Assembly (NCBI GenBank): GCA_947454055.1
Contig: CANGIS010000021.1
Location: forward strand, 1-45,679
Direction of reading: 5' to 3'
Length of the DNA: 45,679 bases
Source of the DNA: Hyphomicrobiales bacterium
GTDB taxonomy: Bacteria; Pseudomonadota; Alphaproteobacteria; Rhizobiales; Beijerinckiaceae
The position numbers and the translations under genes were made by a program. Positions 9,208 through 17,564 of the stretch are shown here, in pieces. Below the pieces are notes generated by a model. That model was not told where the DNA came from. It did not search any database and worked only from the letters and a program-made list of their open reading frames with translations. Every line of letters begins with the position of its first letter. Position 1 is the stretch's first letter.

Positions 9208-9873
9208 TTAGTCCTTCCCGAGTGCCGTTTTGCCCGCCTCGCGGGCGGCCACCATAAAAGCGTTGATCTTTCCGATGTCCTTTACACCGGGTGCGCTTTC
9301 AACACCCGATGACACATCGACGCCTGCCGCATGCGATATCGCGATCGCCTTCGCAACATTTGACGGATCAAGCCCTCCTGAGACCATAAAGGGCTTTGCA
9401 AGGTCAAGCCCTGCCAGGAGATTCCAGTCAAACGGAACACCATTACCACCAGGAAGCGTAGCATCCTTGGGTGGTTTGGCATCTAAAAGGAGCCAATCGG
9501 CTATTTTTTCATATTGGCGTGCCTCAATCAGATCGACAGCACCCGCAACGCCCACGGCCTTGATGACGGGAAGGCCAAACGTCGCGCGAATGGCCGCTAC
9601 CCGCGCGGGCGACTCGTGACCATGCAGCTGGAGCATATCCGGTTGCAGAGCGGCGATGATTGCTGCAATCGCCGCATCATCGGCATCCACCATCAGCGCG
9701 ACTTTTACCGCACGGCCTTTGACCGCCGCACCCAGCAGCTTGGCCTCTTCAAGGGAAACATGACGGGGCGATTTGGAAAAAAACACAAACCCCACCCAAT
9801 TTGCGCCGGCATCGAGCGCTGCTTGCAGCGATTCGTGCGTCTTAAGCCCACAAATTTTGATCGTTAGTGCCAT
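9208..9873 (-). CDS. trpF: Phosphoribosylanthranilate isomerase
   Basis: A 221-residue TIM-barrel enzyme catalysing the Amadori rearrangement in tryptophan synthesis. The catalytic Cys lies in KICGLK near the N-terminus, and the general acid Asp lies in MVDADD. The C-terminal phosphate-binding motifs MVSGGLDPSNV and DVSSGVES are clear. The start is placed at the ATG giving MALTIKICGL, the conserved N-terminus. The frame stays open upstream to 9951 but the extra residues are not family-like. No strong Shine-Dalgarno is visible for either start. It heads the trpF-trpB-trpA-accD operon and is divergent from lrgA. Confidence 0.92.
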   Translation of the reverse strand: MALTIKICGLKTHESLQAALDAGANWVGFVFFSKSPRHVSLEEAKLLGAAVKGRAVKVALMVDADDAAIAAIIAALQPDMLQLHGHESPARVAAIRATFGLPVIKAVGVAGAVDLIEARQYEKIADWLLLDAKPPKDATLPGGNGVPFDWNLLAGLDLAKPFMVSGGLDPSNVAKAIAISHAAGVDVSSGVESAPGVKDIGKINAFMVAAREAGKTALGKD

Positions 9874-9986
9874 GAAAGGGATGTGCCACGGATGGGGCCG
9901 GATTGTCCATGGCTTGTTCATAAAACCAGGCGGTCCGCGGCCAAACGGCATCTTTCCGCCTCCCTTCAGCTATGTCATAAAAGCGC

Positions 9987-10358
9987 ATGATCATCGCGCT
10001 CGCCCTCATCTTGATGTGTCAGCTCGCCGGCGAGATTTTGGCGCGCGCCATGGGCCTGCCAATACCCGGCCCGGTCCTCGGTATGGCAATCATGTTTGCC
10101 CTGCTGATGACGCGTTCCCGCTTTGAATGGCTGAAACGTCCGGCCGGTGACGGGGCTTTGGAGCAGATGGGCAGCGGAATACTCGCCAGTCTCTCGCTTC
10201 TCTTTGTTCCGGCGGGTGTCGGCATCATCCAGCGGCTTGATATTTTGGCCGATCATTGGGTAGCGCTCGGCATTGCCCTGATTGCGTCAACGGTTCTGGC
10301 CATGGTGGTGACCGTATTCACTTTCCGCCTGATCGCAGGCAAAGGCGACACGCCATGA
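9987..10358 (+). CDS. lrgA: CidA/LrgA family membrane protein
   Basis: A 123-residue integral membrane protein with about four hydrophobic segments (residues roughly 1-18, 23-41, 62-82 and 91-116). It shows the family features PIPGPVLGMAIMF and FVPAGVGI. CidA/LrgA proteins are holin-like. Proposed roles include modulation of murein hydrolase release and, with LrgB, transport of pyruvate or glycolate. The stop overlaps the lrgB start by four bases (ATGA), so the two are coupled. It is short and complete. Its function in this organism is inferred only from family membership. Confidence 0.88.
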   Translation: MIIALALILMCQLAGEILARAMGLPIPGPVLGMAIMFALLMTRSRFEWLKRPAGDGALEQMGSGILASLSLLFVPAGVGIIQRLDILADHWVALGIALIASTVLAMVVTVFTFRLIAGKGDTP

Positions 10359-11074
10359 GCGATGTCGATTTTTCGCTATGGGTCTATTTGTCGCAGACAC
10401 CACTTTTATGGCTGTCGGTAACACTGTTGGCGTTTGGCATGACGGACGCCTTTTCCCGAAAGCTCTACCGCCATCCGCTCGTCAACCCGGTGCTGCTGGC
10501 GATTTTGGTGATCGCTGGTCTGTTACGGATCACCGGAACACCCTACCGTACCTATTTCGAAGGTGCGCAATTCATCCATTTCCTGCTTGGTCCGGCAACG
10601 GTAGCGCTGGCCTTTCCGCTCTATGAGCATCGGGGAACGGTGAGGCGGGCGCTCTTGCCCATGATGGTGGCGCTCATCGCCGGTTCGATCACGGCCATCA
10701 TCTCGGCAGTATGGATTGCCTCGCTCCTGGGCGTGCCGCGCAGCATGTTACTCTCATTGGCGCCAAAATCGGTAACGGCCGGTGTTGCCATGGGCATTAC
10801 AGAACAATTGGGCGGCGATCCGGCGCTTACCGCGGTTCTGGTAATCCTGACGGGCATTATGGGCGCCATCATCGCAACCCCGCTTCTGAACGCGCTTGGC
10901 GTCAAAGATTGGCGGGCGCGTGGTTTGGCGGTCGGTCTTGCGGCCCACGGCATCGGAACGGCGCGGGCCTTTCAAGTACACCCGATTGCCGGAACCTTCG
11001 CGGGCATCGCCATGGGACTCAACGCGCTGCTGACCGCCATTTTGGTGCCGCTGGCGGCAAGTTTTATTCCCTGA
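10355..11074 (+). CDS. lrgB: LrgB/CidB family membrane protein
   Basis: A 239-residue polytopic protein with at least six hydrophobic segments. The family motifs LAPKSVTAGVAMGI (about residues 137-150), GDPALTA and AHGIGTARAF (about 190-215) are intact. LrgB homologues act with LrgA in a two-part membrane system, and in plants and some bacteria the fused protein PLGG1 or YxaKC exports glycolate or pyruvate. The ATG at 10355 overlaps the lrgA stop. It ends 3 bp from the convergent reductase gene at 11078. The pair interrupts the common lapA-trpF junction of alphaproteobacteria. Confidence 0.9.
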   Translation: MSDVDFSLWVYLSQTPLLWLSVTLLAFGMTDAFSRKLYRHPLVNPVLLAILVIAGLLRITGTPYRTYFEGAQFIHFLLGPATVALAFPLYEHRGTVRRALLPMMVALIAGSITAIISAVWIASLLGVPRSMLLSLAPKSVTAGVAMGITEQLGGDPALTAVLVILTGIMGAIIATPLLNALGVKDWRARGLAVGLAAHGIGTARAFQVHPIAGTFAGIAMGLNALLTAILVPLAASFIP

Positions 11075-11077
11075 CGA

Positions 11078-12031
11078 TCAAGCGTCCCTGATGTGCTTCC
11101 AGACCAGAATCGCCGCCGCCAAATCCTCGATTGCCGTGCCCACCGACTTGAACATCGTAATTTCGCTCGAGCTCGACCGACCGCGATGTTTGCCCCGCGT
11201 CAAATCATACAAATCGGCTTTGATGTCGCCTTCGCTGATGATCCCGGCGGCCAAAGGTTGGGCATAATCGCCGCCCTCATGGAGCGCGCCTTCGCGCGTA
11301 TCGCAAAAGAGACTGGCCCGTTTGACGGCCTCGTCATCGGTTTCCCGCATCGAGGGTTTAAACGCACCAACACAATCGAGATGGGTACCGGGTTTCAACC
11401 AAGCACCGCGAATGAGCGGCTCCGTCGATAGCGTCGCGGACGAGATCAGATCCGCCTCCCGCACCGCCGCTTCAAGGTCGGTCACCGCGCGGACAGGATA
11501 GCCCTCCGCCCGCAAACCGGCGGCAACCATTTCCGCCCGCTCTGGCCGATGATTCCACAATACCACCTCTTTTATGGGACTAGTCGCGCAATGCGCCTTG
11601 ATCAGAAACGGAGCCAGCGCGCCCGCACCCACCATAACCATCTTCGCAGCGTCCGGCCTCGCACAATAACGCGCCGCAAGGGCTGAGGCCGCAGCCGTCC
11701 GCCAGACCGTCAGCCTCGCCCCATCAAGCGCCACCAAGGGGGCGCCCGTTGTGCCGTCGAGAAGCAAATAAGTCCCCATGACGGCCGGTAAATTTTTGGC
11801 CCCATTGGCCGGATAAATCGTTACCAGCTTGGTACCGACAAAGGGTTCTGCCGCGTCAGCCCCCGTCCAGGCCGGCATCAGCAGCAGAGTGGCATCGCTA
11901 TCCGGCCGCTTGATATCGTGATGATGGCGCAATGGGACCGTGATCTCGGCCCGAAAGGCGTCTGACAGCGCGTCTGCCAAACGAACGGGATCAAGTGCGC
12001 CATCAATGGCGTCGGCGGATATGACGTTCAT
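11078..12031 (-). CDS. lhpI: Ornithine cyclodeaminase-family protein, probable delta1-pyrroline-2-carboxylate reductase
   Basis: A 317-residue member of the OCD/mu-crystallin family. The N-terminal part holds PLRHHHDI and LLMPAW (residues about 33-60). The Rossmann part has VMVGAGALAP near residue 133. The pattern fits LhpI-type Pyr2C/Pip2C reductases, which reduce delta1-pyrroline-2-carboxylate to L-proline, better than true ornithine cyclodeaminase. The window also holds a trans-3-hydroxy-L-proline dehydratase-like gene (15769-16794) that would make the Pyr2C substrate. The start is 24 bp after lapA on the same strand, so it may be the last gene of an sppA-ihfB-lapA transcript. The alternatives are alanine dehydrogenase-like or other imine reductases of this family. 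Confidence 0.72.
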   Translation of the reverse strand: MNVISADAIDGALDPVRLADALSDAFRAEITVPLRHHHDIKRPDSDATLLLMPAWTGADAAEPFVGTKLVTIYPANGAKNLPAVMGTYLLLDGTTGAPLVALDGARLTVWRTAAASALAARYCARPDAAKMVMVGAGALAPFLIKAHCATSPIKEVVLWNHRPERAEMVAAGLRAEGYPVRAVTDLEAAVREADLISSATLSTEPLIRGAWLKPGTHLDCVGAFKPSMRETDDEAVKRASLFCDTREGALHEGGDYAQPLAAGIISEGDIKADLYDLTRGKHRGRSSSSEITMFKSVGTAIEDLAAAILVWKHIRDA

Positions 12032-12055
12032 GGATCATTCTCTCAACAGGAGGGA

Positions 12056-12391
12056 TCAGCCGATCAGGGTCGCAGGCGGCAGGGGCGGCAATTCCCGTTC
12101 CCGCCTCAGCTCGTCATTTTCACGGCGCTGCTGCTCCAGATCCCGCCGGTGCATCCGGGCTGCGCGCCGATGCCGGCCTTCCGAAATCCACACTGCCGTC
12201 CCACCGACGACCACGCCCAGCATAATCGCCAGAAAAATCGGCAAAAACAGGGGAACCTCATAGACCAGCGGGATATTGAACAGCCCGATCGGGTCAAGCT
12301 GCACGGTCACCGCCCCGCGGTTAGCCAGCGCAAAGCCGATCAAAACCGCAGCGAGGGGCACCAAAAGGACAGCCCTTAGAAAAGCCTTCAT
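12056..12391 (-). CDS. lapA: LapA-domain membrane protein
   Basis: A 111-residue protein with two hydrophobic segments (about 7-24 and 45-70), separated by LANRGAVTVQLDPI, the LapA hallmark. A charged Arg/Glu-rich coiled-coil tail follows (about residues 72-105). In enterobacteria LapA works with LapB and FtsH to control LpxC and LPS synthesis. No LapB is adjacent here, so the role is uncertain. AAAGGGG lies 5 bases upstream of the ATG. It follows ihfB with a 21-bp gap, the usual alphaproteobacterial order. Confidence 0.82.
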   Translation of the reverse strand: MKAFLRAVLLVPLAAVLIGFALANRGAVTVQLDPIGLFNIPLVYEVPLFLPIFLAIMLGVVVGGTAVWISEGRHRRAARMHRRDLEQQRRENDELRRERELPPLPPATLIG

Positions 12392-12412
12392 GGCTGCCCC
12401 TTTTGGCTAAAT

Positions 12413-12706
12413 TCAGGTATTGGCCGCTTCCATATTGAGCCGGAACCGCATTTCCTTGCCCGCCTTGAACACTGGTACGACTTTCTCGGCCACAGCGACA
12501 TGTTCGCCGGTCCGCGGATTACGGCCCAACCGTGCATCACGCTTTTTCACCGAAAACGCACCAAACCCGCGAATTTCCACCCGATCCCCGCGTGCTAACG
12601 CGTCAACAATTTCTTCGAGGATGGCATTAACGACGTTTTCCGCATCGCGCTGGTACAATTCCGGATATTGATCCGCAATTTTTTGGACGAGTTCTGATTT
12701 GATCAT
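12413..12706 (-). CDS. ihfB: Integration host factor subunit beta
   Basis: A 97-residue DNA-bending protein that pairs with IhfA to wrap and sharply bend DNA at promoters, origins and att sites. The HU/IHF signature [18 protein letters not shown] (about 48-65) is present, with the intercalating proline in NPRTG. Length matches the family. A GAAGAAG lies just upstream of the ATG. It lies between sppA and lapA as in most alphaproteobacteria. It could also serve site-specific recombination of the tRNA-linked element at the left edge, but that is not needed to explain it. Confidence 0.95.
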   Translation of the reverse strand: MIKSELVQKIADQYPELYQRDAENVVNAILEEIVDALARGDRVEIRGFGAFSVKKRDARLGRNPRTGEHVAVAEKVVPVFKAGKEMRFRLNMEAANT

Positions 12707-12757
12707 TCTGCTTCTTCTATCGTTAAAACGCCGTCTTTGCGCATGAGCCCTAAGGGT

Positions 12758-13717
12758 TTACGGAGCCGAAGGGTGCCAGAGGACCAGCATACCGTCAAGA
12801 ACTTGCGCCCGCGAGACCTCGCCCAACGCTTCTAAGGCCGAGCCAATCTGCTCGAAACCCGCCATCCTTACGAGGTGAGCCGCGTTTTCCGTTAGCCCCC
12901 AGCGCTCCGCCAAGCCGTTGCGACGCCAATCGCGCACCGGCAGATCTTTCGCGATGCCACGCTCGTGCTCAAGCCAAGCGAGCGCTTGCTGTTCCGAGCC
13001 GATTTCATCCACCAGCCCAAGCGCGACACCTTGCTTGCCGGTAAAGACGCGACCATCCGAAATCTCGGCCAAGTGGCCATCATCCATATGGCGGCGATCT
13101 TTGACCAAGCCTTTGAACCAGTCGTAATTGGCCATCACCAGCGCGGCAATAGCCGCCCGCGATTCCGGCGTGGCCGATTCAATCGGGCTCGGTGCTGCTT
13201 TCAGTGGCGATGACTTGATCGATTCCACCTTGATCCCGATCATATCGAGCATCCGCACAATATCTGGATACTGGAACAAGACACCGATGGAACCGACAAT
13301 CGAGGTTTCCCGTGCGATCAGATGGTCGGTACCCATCGCAGCGATATACCCGCCTGAGGCGGCCATGCCATCGATTAATGCCACGGTAGGCTTCTTGGCC
13401 GACAGGGTGCGAAGCGCCTCATAAAGTGCTTCGGATCCCGTCACCGTGCCGCCGGGGCTCTCGATGACGACGAGGGCAGCCTTGGCGTTGCTTTGCTCAA
13501 TATCGTGGATCAGCTTCAGCGTTGCCTCATCGCCTGTTATGACACCCGATATTTTGATTTTGGCAATATGGGCCTGACGCCGCTCAAGCTGGGGACCGCC
13601 AGCGGCATAAAGTCCCGCCCCGATAATGGCAAAAAGCGCAATGACAAACGCTAAAGCCCGCCAAAAACTGACTTTTCGACCAAGTTTACGCCGTTCAACC
13701 AAATATTCGCGATCCAT
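12758..13717 (-). CDS. sppA: Signal peptide peptidase SppA (short form)
   Basis: A 319-residue membrane-anchored serine protease that degrades cleaved signal peptides. One transmembrane segment lies at about residues 19-40. The Ser-Lys dyad is Ser121 in MAASGGYIAAMGT and Lys173 in SSPLKAAPSPIE, as in the single-repeat (36K) type. It also has SPGGTVTGSE for substrate binding. AAGGA lies 8 bases upstream of the ATG at 13717. It precedes ihfB by 51 bp and may be the first gene of sppA-ihfB-lapA. Its promoter must share 13718-13886 with the divergent ridA. Confidence 0.94.
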   Translation of the reverse strand: MDREYLVERRKLGRKVSFWRALAFVIALFAIIGAGLYAAGGPQLERRQAHIAKIKISGVITGDEATLKLIHDIEQSNAKAALVVIESPGGTVTGSEALYEALRTLSAKKPTVALIDGMAASGGYIAAMGTDHLIARETSIVGSIGVLFQYPDIVRMLDMIGIKVESIKSSPLKAAPSPIESATPESRAAIAALVMANYDWFKGLVKDRRHMDDGHLAEISDGRVFTGKQGVALGLVDEIGSEQQALAWLEHERGIAKDLPVRDWRRNGLAERWGLTENAAHLVRMAGFEQIGSALEALGEVSRAQVLDGMLVLWHPSAP

Positions 13718-13886
13718 CGCCGTTATCCTTCGATCTGAGCCAAGCCCATTCCCTGCGCTTTCCTACTCCTGTGTCCGGCATGCGGCAACACCCGCCGGGT
13801 TGCGTAAGGATGGAATGCAAGTTAGGTCAAATTCCATGTGTGCTCCGGTGGATCGGAGCGCCGTGTCGCAAAAAAGGAAGATATCC

Positions 13887-14237
13887 ATGACGATCACACG
13901 CATTGGCGCGGGTCCCCGCATGAGCAAAGCCGTTGTTCACGGCAATACGGTCTATCTCGCCGGTCAGGTTGCAGACGCAGCCAAGGGCAAAAGCGTTGGC
14001 GAACAGACCAAGGACATTTTGCAGCAGATCGACGCCATTCTGGCCGAAGCCGGCACCGACAAGACCAAAATCCTGTCGACCAATATCTGGCTCGCCGACA
14101 TTTCAACCTTTGCCGAAATGAACGCCGAATGGGACGCGTGGATTGTACCAGGCGCAACCCCTGCCCGCGCGACCGTCGAGTCCAAGCTTGCGGCGCCGAT
14201 CTATACGGTCGAAATCATGATGACGGTTGCACGCTGA
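13887..14237 (+). CDS. ridA: RidA/YjgF family protein
   Basis: A 116-residue enamine/imine deaminase-family protein. RidA proteins hydrolyse reactive 2-aminoacrylate and related imines to keep PLP enzymes undamaged. The substrate-binding Arg is seen in TPARATVES (near residue 95), and YLAGQVAD matches the family N-terminal half. The family variant with APIYTVEIMM is a RidA-like subgroup common in alphaproteobacteria rather than classical RidA, so imine specificity is not certain. AAGGAAG (13874-13880) precedes the ATG by 6 bases. The frame is open further upstream, but this start gives the expected length. Confidence 0.88.
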   Translation: MTITRIGAGPRMSKAVVHGNTVYLAGQVADAAKGKSVGEQTKDILQQIDAILAEAGTDKTKILSTNIWLADISTFAEMNAEWDAWIVPGATPARATVESKLAAPIYTVEIMMTVAR

Positions 14238-14247
14238 GTTCCGATTA

Positions 14248-15570
14248 ATGTTGTCGTCAGACCTCTTGATGGAGCGCTTTCTAGCGCTCCATCCCAAAAT
14301 GATCGATTTGTCGCTGGGCAGGCTTACGCGCTTGCTCGATGCGTTGGGCAATCCGCAGCGTCGCCTGCCGCCGGTCATTCATGTTGCCGGAACCAATGGC
14401 AAAGGCTCGACCATTGCCTTCATGCGCGCCATTCTCGAAGCCGCCGGTCTCTCCGTTCACGTTTATACCTCGCCCCATCTGGTGCGCTTTCACGAACGGA
14501 TCCGGTTGGGCGCTCCGGGCGGCGGAAAGCTTGTGACGGAAGACGTGTTGGTCGATGCGTTTGAACGCTGCGAAACAGCCAATAAAGGCGAAGCGATCAC
14601 CGTTTTTGAAATGACAACGGCTGCCGCCTTCGTCCTGTTCGCCGAATACCCCGCCGATGTCCTGCTGCTCGAAGTAGGCCTTGGCGGCGAATTCGACGCG
14701 ACCAATGTTATCGACACGGCGCTTGCGACCGTCGTTACCCCCGTATCGGTCGATCATTCCGAATATCTGGGCGATACACTTGTTAAAATTGCAACTGCCA
14801 AAGCGGGTATTTTCAAACAGGGTATCCCGGCTATCCTTGGCCAGCAAGAACATCCCGAAGCCGAGGCCGAGCTCGAACGACGCGCCGCGCGTGCAGGTGC
14901 CCGACAGATCGCCGCCGGACAACAATTTCAAGCCTATGAGGAACAGGGTCGCCTGATTTTCCAGGACGAGGACGGTCTGCTCGATCTTCCGCTCCCCAAA
15001 CTGCCGGGCCGACACCAGATTGCAAATGCCGGTACCGCCATCGCAGCCCTGCGGGCAGCGGGCTTCGGTACACTGCCGGTCGGGGCCTATGAGAGCGGTA
15101 TCGCCAATGCGAGCTGGCCCGCCCGCCTGCAACGCTTAAACACAGGTCGCTTGACCCGATGGGTTCCGACCGATGGCGAACTCTGGCTGGATGGTGGTCA
15201 TAATCCCGACGGCGGCAAAGTTCTGGCCAATGCCATGCGCGAATTCGACCAGCGCTATCCCCGTCCGCTCGTGATGATTGTCGGCATGTTGGGCACAAAA
15301 GATTCCGCCGCCTTTCTGGAAGCCTTCAAAGGTTTGGCCCGTGAGGTGATCGCCGTTCCCATACCGAGCCAGAAAGCAGCCCGCTCCGCGGAAGAGGTCG
15401 CCTCATTGGCCGAGAAGGCTGGTCTGTCGGCCCAAATCTCGTCCGATTTTGAAGCTGCCTTGCAGGCCATCGCAGGACGGCCTTGGCCCGTTGCCCCGCG
15501 TATTTTGATGACCGGTTCGCTCTATCTCGCCGGCGACATACTGGCGGCCAATGGCACGCCGCCGGAGTAA
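14248..15570 (+). CDS. folC: Folylpolyglutamate synthase / dihydrofolate synthase
   Basis: A 440-residue Mur-ligase-family enzyme that adds glutamate to dihydropteroate and to reduced folates. The ATP-binding P-loop is VAGTNGKGST (about residues 49-58). The conserved VSVDHSEYLGDTL and LDGGHNPDG motifs and the C-terminal GTKDS region are present. The start is put at MLSSDLLMERF because the following LALHPKMIDLSL is the normal family N-terminus. An ATG at 14227 is in frame and would overlap ridA by 11 bases. Its usual alphaproteobacterial neighbours accD and trxA are separated from it here. Confidence 0.93.
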   Translation: MLSSDLLMERFLALHPKMIDLSLGRLTRLLDALGNPQRRLPPVIHVAGTNGKGSTIAFMRAILEAAGLSVHVYTSPHLVRFHERIRLGAPGGGKLVTEDVLVDAFERCETANKGEAITVFEMTTAAAFVLFAEYPADVLLLEVGLGGEFDATNVIDTALATVVTPVSVDHSEYLGDTLVKIATAKAGIFKQGIPAILGQQEHPEAEAELERRAARAGARQIAAGQQFQAYEEQGRLIFQDEDGLLDLPLPKLPGRHQIANAGTAIAALRAAGFGTLPVGAYESGIANASWPARLQRLNTGRLTRWVPTDGELWLDGGHNPDGGKVLANAMREFDQRYPRPLVMIVGMLGTKDSAAFLEAFKGLAREVIAVPIPSQKAARSAEEVASLAEKAGLSAQISSDFEAALQAIAGRPWPVAPRILMTGSLYLAGDILAANGTPPE

Positions 15571-15768
15571 TTCCGGAAGCCCGATTTCCCCTCCATCGCT
15601 ATGCCGATTACGATCAGACCCGTTCGTCCGAGCCGCCCCAACGCCTTATCAAACATCCTGGCTGACCTCCGTTAAGGTGGGACGATCTTGCTCCTCGCCA
15701 TCAACCCGTGCAAGGCTTCCAGAAAGCGGACGACAAGCTTCGGCATAAGGCAAGAAAAGGCGACTGAT

Positions 15769-16794
15769 ATGACCATCACCCGGCTCGGCTACACCGACAT
15801 GCACACGGCGGGTGAGCCCGTCCGCCTTGTCACCAGCGGCTACCCAACGCTTTCAGGTGCCAGCATTCTCGACAAGCGCCGCCAAGCCAAAACCGATTAT
15901 GACCATTTCCGTCAGGCGATGAATTTCGAACCCCGCGGCCATTCCGGCATGTATGGCGTCATTCCCGTTGCGCCATCTCACCTTGAAGCCGTAATCGGCG
16001 TTCTTTTCACCCATCACGAGGGCTATTCGACGATGTGCGGCCACGCCACCATCGCAATTGGCCGCTGGGTTGTCGATCAGGGTTTGGTGCCCAAAACCGA
16101 GCCCGTCACCCGCTTCGCTATTGAAGCGCCCTGCGGCCTGTTGCGCTTGGCCTGTCAGGTTGAAAAGGGCGAGGTGACCCATGTCACATTTGAAAGTGTC
16201 GCCGCCTTTCCCTTTGCCCGCGATCTCGCCGTCGATGTGCCGGGCTTTGGCCGGATTGTGACGGATATTGCCTATGGCGGGGCGTTTTATTGCATCCTAC
16301 CCGCGTCGCGCTTTGGCCTCGATTTTTTCACGACATCGACCGATGACCTCGTTGCCGCCGCGGGAGCGCTGACCGACCGCGTTCGGGCGAGCATAACGCT
16401 TGATCATCCCGAAGCGGCTGATCTCGGCTTTTTATATGGCACCATCCTGACCGATGACGCGCCCATAACGGATGAAAGCTGGAACCTCTGTGTCTTCGCC
16501 GAACGCCAGATCGACCGCAGCCCGACCGGCTCCGGCGTCACCGCCCGCATGGCGCTGGACCATGCCAAAGGATTGATCACGCCCGGCACGACACGCCTTT
16601 TCCGCGGCATTTCGGGTGAGCCCTTCTCCGGCACGGTCAGGGGACCGATCGAATTTCCGGTTACCGACGCCGTCACCATCGAAGTGGGCGGGCAAGGCTA
16701 TTACGCGGGCGAAGGCCATTTTCTGATCGAACCCACCGATCCGCTCGGATGGGGATTTAACCTTGCCAAACGGTTCGGCGAGGTCCGGAATTGA
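15769..16794 (+). CDS. lhpH: Proline racemase-family enzyme, probable trans-3-hydroxy-L-proline dehydratase
   Basis: A 341-residue protein of the proline racemase fold. The first catalytic residue is Cys90 in TMCGHATIAIGR. At the second site the racemase and epimerase Cys is replaced by Thr253 in DRSPTGSG. This Cys/Thr pair is the mark of trans-3-hydroxy-L-proline dehydratases, which form delta1-pyrroline-2-carboxylate. A Pyr2C reductase-like gene is at 11078-12031. AAGAAAAGG (15752-15760) lies 8 bases before the ATG. No transporter or regulator for hydroxyproline is next to it. The alternative of 4-hydroxyproline epimerase is less likely because it needs both cysteines. Confidence 0.85.
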   Translation: MTITRLGYTDMHTAGEPVRLVTSGYPTLSGASILDKRRQAKTDYDHFRQAMNFEPRGHSGMYGVIPVAPSHLEAVIGVLFTHHEGYSTMCGHATIAIGRWVVDQGLVPKTEPVTRFAIEAPCGLLRLACQVEKGEVTHVTFESVAAFPFARDLAVDVPGFGRIVTDIAYGGAFYCILPASRFGLDFFTTSTDDLVAAAGALTDRVRASITLDHPEAADLGFLYGTILTDDAPITDESWNLCVFAERQIDRSPTGSGVTARMALDHAKGLITPGTTRLFRGISGEPFSGTVRGPIEFPVTDAVTIEVGGQGYYAGEGHFLIEPTDPLGWGFNLAKRFGEVRN

Positions 16795-16840
16795 AGCCGT
16801 GTTATTGCCGATGGCGGGCAGGTGGACGATGGGCTAGCTC

Positions 16841-16877
16841 TTGATTTCAGTACCCCAATGGGTTATAAAAACCCATG
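16841..16877 (+). promoter_or_regulatory. Promoter and palindromic operator of the toxin-antitoxin pair
   Basis: A sigma-70-like promoter is visible: TTGATT (16841-16846), a 17-bp spacer and TATAAA (16864-16869). A perfect 7-bp inverted repeat ATGGGTT/AACCCAT (16858-16864 and 16870-16876) with a 5-nt loop covers the -10 box and reaches the toxin ATG at 16875. This is the expected place for an autoregulatory HigA-type operator. Transcription should begin about 16876, leaving no leader, and no Shine-Dalgarno is seen. Confidence 0.6.
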
Positions 16878-17213
16878 CAAACGATTGCTGAAACCCCAAC
16901 TTTTGTCCAGCAGGCTTCGGTACTTTTCGATAAAAATGAAAAACAAAGTTTGATTACTTTTCTCGCCGAAAATCCAATGGCTGGAAAAGTTATTTCGGAT
17001 ACTGGCGGGGTTAGAAAACTTCGCTTTGCAATGGTTGGTCGAGGAAAACGGGGAGGCGCACGGGTCATCTATTATTATTTAGACGACACGATCCCGCTTT
17101 ATCTTCTGCTCGCCTATCCAAAGAATGCAAAGTCCGACATGACCCCGAATGAAAAGCGAGCGGTTAGAGCGCTTGTTAGCACCTTCAAAACGGCAAGGAA
17201 TGAAAGACGATGA
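16875..17213 (+). CDS. RelE/HigB-family type II toxin
   Basis: A 112-residue protein of the HigB2/RelE-type family, which cleaves mRNA at the ribosome. Family features are the central GGVRKLRFAM (about residues 44-53), then GRGKRGGARVIYYYL (about 56-70) and a YLLLAYPKNAKSD segment (about 76-88). The toxin gene precedes the antitoxin, the HigBA order. Its stop overlaps the antitoxin start by four bases. Its base composition looks more AT-rich than the flanking hydroxyproline and antiporter genes, suggesting horizontal arrival. It has no Shine-Dalgarno, and the promoter suggests leaderless expression. The HigB2 assignment is by overall pattern. Confidence 0.85.
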   Translation: MQTIAETPTFVQQASVLFDKNEKQSLITFLAENPMAGKVISDTGGVRKLRFAMVGRGKRGGARVIYYYLDDTIPLYLLLAYPKNAKSDMTPNEKRAVRALVSTFKTARNERR

Positions 17214-17488
17214 GCACGTTAGGCAAGGATCTCCTTCAATCGCTCGGTGAAGCTCTGGCCCATGCGAAGGGTGAAGGCGATGCGATCGTCCATTCACCGC
17301 TCGACCCGCGTGAAGTTCGTAAACAAGCAGGTCTAAAGCAAGCCCAGATGGCCCCGCTGATGGGGATGAGCCTATCCGGGTATCGTAAATGGGAACAAGG
17401 CAAACGGAGCATGAGTGGCCCCGCAGCTACTTTATTGCGCGTGATCGAGAAAGAGCCGGAAGCTGTCAAAAGAGCTCTAAATCACTGA
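17210..17488 (+). CDS. HigA/NadS-type antitoxin, XRE-family regulator
   Basis: A 92-residue helix-turn-helix protein that should neutralise the upstream toxin and repress the operon. The HTH is at about residues 36-65 (VRKQAGLKQAQMAPLMGMSL and YRKWEQGKRSMSGPA), with the family C-terminus LLRVIEKEPEAVKRAL. The ~35-residue N-terminal segment probably contacts the toxin. Its ATG overlaps the toxin stop (ATGA), which ties the two translations together. The palindrome over the toxin start is its likely binding site. Confidence 0.87.
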   Translation: MSTLGKDLLQSLGEALAHAKGEGDAIVHSPLDPREVRKQAGLKQAQMAPLMGMSLSGYRKWEQGKRSMSGPAATLLRVIEKEPEAVKRALNH

Positions 17489-17564
17489 CGGAGCTCCGAC
17501 GACAGCTTGGCCCATAAGTTCCCATGGGATAACGTGAGCGTAACCCATCGGGACAAAGGCGACC

